A program made the translations under genes and the position numbers. DNA of 6,931 nt. Source: an uncultured bacterium (GTDB taxonomy: Bacteria > Patescibacteriota > Minisyncoccia > Phycocordibacterales > UBA9973). Where the stretch lies: NCBI GenBank assembly GCA_903869975.1, contig CAIQBF010000110.1:1-6931 (forward strand). Direction: 5' to 3'. This document shows positions 5,878 through 6,931 of the stretch, in pieces (the first letter of the stretch is position 1; every line of letters begins with the position of its first letter). The notes beneath the pieces were generated by a model. It did no database searches, had not been told where the DNA came from, and saw nothing but the letters and a program-made list of their open reading frames with translations.

Positions 5878-6744
5878 ATGAATTTCAGCATCCAAACCAT
5901 CGTGCCCGAAAACTACCCTTCGCAACTACGAGAGATCCCGGAAGTACCCGTGACTCTCTCGATTGTCGGCGCACCGCTTGATCCGGAAGGTCTCTATCTA
6001 TCAGTAGTAGGTTCGCGAACACATACCACATACGGAGCCGACGTCTGCGACAAGCTTATTCGAGGACTTGCCGGTTCCGGAATTATAATCGTCTCCGGTC
6101 TCGCACTCGGCATCGACAGCATCGCCCACCGCTCCGCGCTCAAAGCTGGACTCAAAACTATCGCGTTCCCGGGTTCCGGACTCAGCGAGAAAGCGCTCTA
6201 CCCTGCGACCAATCTCTCACTCGCAAAAGAAATCCTTGCAGCGGGTGGCTCTCTCGTATCTGAATTCAAAGCCGATGAAAAACCACGCGATTGGTTTTTC
6301 CCCCAGCGGAATCGCCTCATCGCGGGCATCGCCCGCGCCGTACTTGTAATCGAAGCCGCAGACAAAAGCGGTACCCTTATCACCGCACACCTCGCACTCG
6401 ACTATAATAGAGAGCTTCTCTCAGTACCGGGACCCATCACAAGCCCGACATCGCTCGGTACCAACCTGCTCATAAAACAAGGAGCTGTACCGATCACGCG
6501 AAGCGAGGATATTCTCGAAATTTTCAATCTCAAGCAAGATACGCTCTTCAGCGAAAAAGAAATCGATCTCACGAATCTCTCTCGTAATGAAAAAGAAATC
6601 ATGGCATTACTCAGTGAGCCCCTGAGCCGCGACGATATACTGAACACGATCGAAACGTCCATCAGTGAATTGAACTCCCTGCTCTCAGCGATGGAAATCA
6701 AAGGGCTCATCAAAGAGGAGTACGGAGAAATGCGACGTATTTGA
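5878..6744 (+). CDS. dprA: DNA processing protein DprA (Smf)
   Basis: DprA binds single-stranded DNA taken up from outside and loads RecA on it, so it serves natural transformation. This 288-aa copy has the Rossmann-like core: VGSR (44-47), Y52-G53, SGLALGIDSIAH (73-84), FPGSG (97-101), FPQRNRLIAG (141-150), SGTLITA (164-170), VPGP (183-186) and GTNLLIKQGA (194-203). The last 55 residues (LSRNEKEIMALLS to the end) fit the winged-helix DprA C-terminal domain. The N-terminal SAM-like domain found in longer homologues is reduced to about 25 residues, which explains the length. The ATG at 5878 has no Shine-Dalgarno and is preceded by CATATAT. It is divergent from serS across about 100 nt. The TGA stop at 6742-6744 overlaps the -35 box of the next gene. 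Confidence 0.96.
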   Translation: MNFSIQTIVPENYPSQLREIPEVPVTLSIVGAPLDPEGLYLSVVGSRTHTTYGADVCDKLIRGLAGSGIIIVSGLALGIDSIAHRSALKAGLKTIAFPGSGLSEKALYPATNLSLAKEILAAGGSLVSEFKADEKPRDWFFPQRNRLIAGIARAVLVIEAADKSGTLITAHLALDYNRELLSVPGPITSPTSLGTNLLIKQGAVPITRSEDILEIFNLKQDTLFSEKEIDLTNLSRNEKEIMALLSEPLSRDDILNTIETSISELNSLLSAMEIKGLIKEEYGEMRRI

Positions 6745-6769
6745 CGTACCACGCCCAAATAGGTAAATT
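6741..6769 (+). promoter_or_regulatory. Promoter of the right-hand partial gene
   Basis: TTGACG (6741-6746, 5 of 6 consensus) is followed after exactly 17 nt by TAAATT (6764-6769, 4 of 6). Transcription would start near 6776, about 17 nt before the ATG at 6793. The -35 box overlaps the dprA stop codon, and no terminator separates the genes. Confidence 0.5.
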
Positions 6770-6792
6770 GTGGGTAACCAAAAATCTAACAA

Positions 6793-6931
6793 ATGAATAC
6801 GACTAGACCAGTACTCGTAATCGCCCAAAAAGGACGCTATTACAGAGCAACACCCGACAATGAAAAAGCGATATTTGAAATATCAGAGGAAAGCTTTTCT
6901 CCGGAATCGTTGATTCCTTTCGGAGTAACCC
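6793..6931 (+). CDS. Unrecognised protein, N-terminal part (cut by window edge)
   Basis: From ATG at 6793 the frame stays open for 46 codons to the window edge. The protein begins MNTTRPVLVIAQKGRYYRAT and continues with a charged stretch, EKAIFEISEESF (residues 24-35). I do not recognise it. The hydrophobic VLVIA (7-11) is too short for a membrane anchor, and no signal peptide is apparent. In many bacteria topA follows dprA, but this start does not look like topoisomerase I. A promoter sits just upstream; no Shine-Dalgarno is visible in the bases before ATG. The reading is supported by the open frame, promoter spacing and same-strand position after dprA, and would need the downstream sequence to confirm. 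Confidence 0.55.
   Translation, partial: MNTTRPVLVIAQKGRYYRATPDNEKAIFEISEESFSPESLIPFGVT

Noticed and set aside
6742..6744. TGA read as an amino acid (as in Gracilibacteria and SR1 codes).
   Set aside because: TGA ends dprA right after its winged-helix domain, and no gene here needs an internal TGA.

Overview
The window reads as a compact bacterial chromosome segment with the standard genetic code. It most resembles a member of the Candidate Phyla Radiation (Patescibacteria, Parcubacteria-like). That placement is inferred from gene style: a short DnaX without its zinc module, a divergent FtsQ-like protein with a Cys pair, a lineage-type kinase-fold-like protein, and very tight gene packing. 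No marker gene here settles it.

Left end (1-1395, all minus strand): dnaX (DNA polymerase III clamp loader), then tRNA-Gln(TTG) 20 nt after it, then the first 69 codons of a RelA/SpoT-type alarmone synthetase that runs off the left edge. This last gene is clearly AT-richer (about 32% GC by hand count) than dnaX (about 53% in one 60-nt sample). The composition change falls close to the 3' end of the tRNA gene, a classic integration site.

Middle (1396-1952): a divergent promoter region, then one unrecognised plus-strand gene (154 aa) with a TTGACA -35 box. A strong bidirectional hairpin terminator (1965-2002) separates it from the operon converging on it.

Operon (5775 to 2022, minus strand): serS, ftsQ-like, kinase-fold-like unknown gene, dus. 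The genes are 1 nt apart, 2 nt apart and overlapping by 29 nt. They join tRNA charging, tRNA modification and cell division in one probable transcript.

Right end (5776-6931): a divergent intergenic region leads into plus-strand dprA (DNA uptake and recombination mediator). An unrecognised gene follows with its own promoter, cut by the right edge.

A recurrent signal is that five of the six genes that open a likely transcription unit have TAT directly before ATG and no Shine-Dalgarno, while genes inside the operon have Shine-Dalgarno-like sequences. This suggests leaderless or very short-leader initiation for first genes. No stretch longer than 300 bases lacks a gene, and I saw no CRISPR array, insertion sequence or rRNA.
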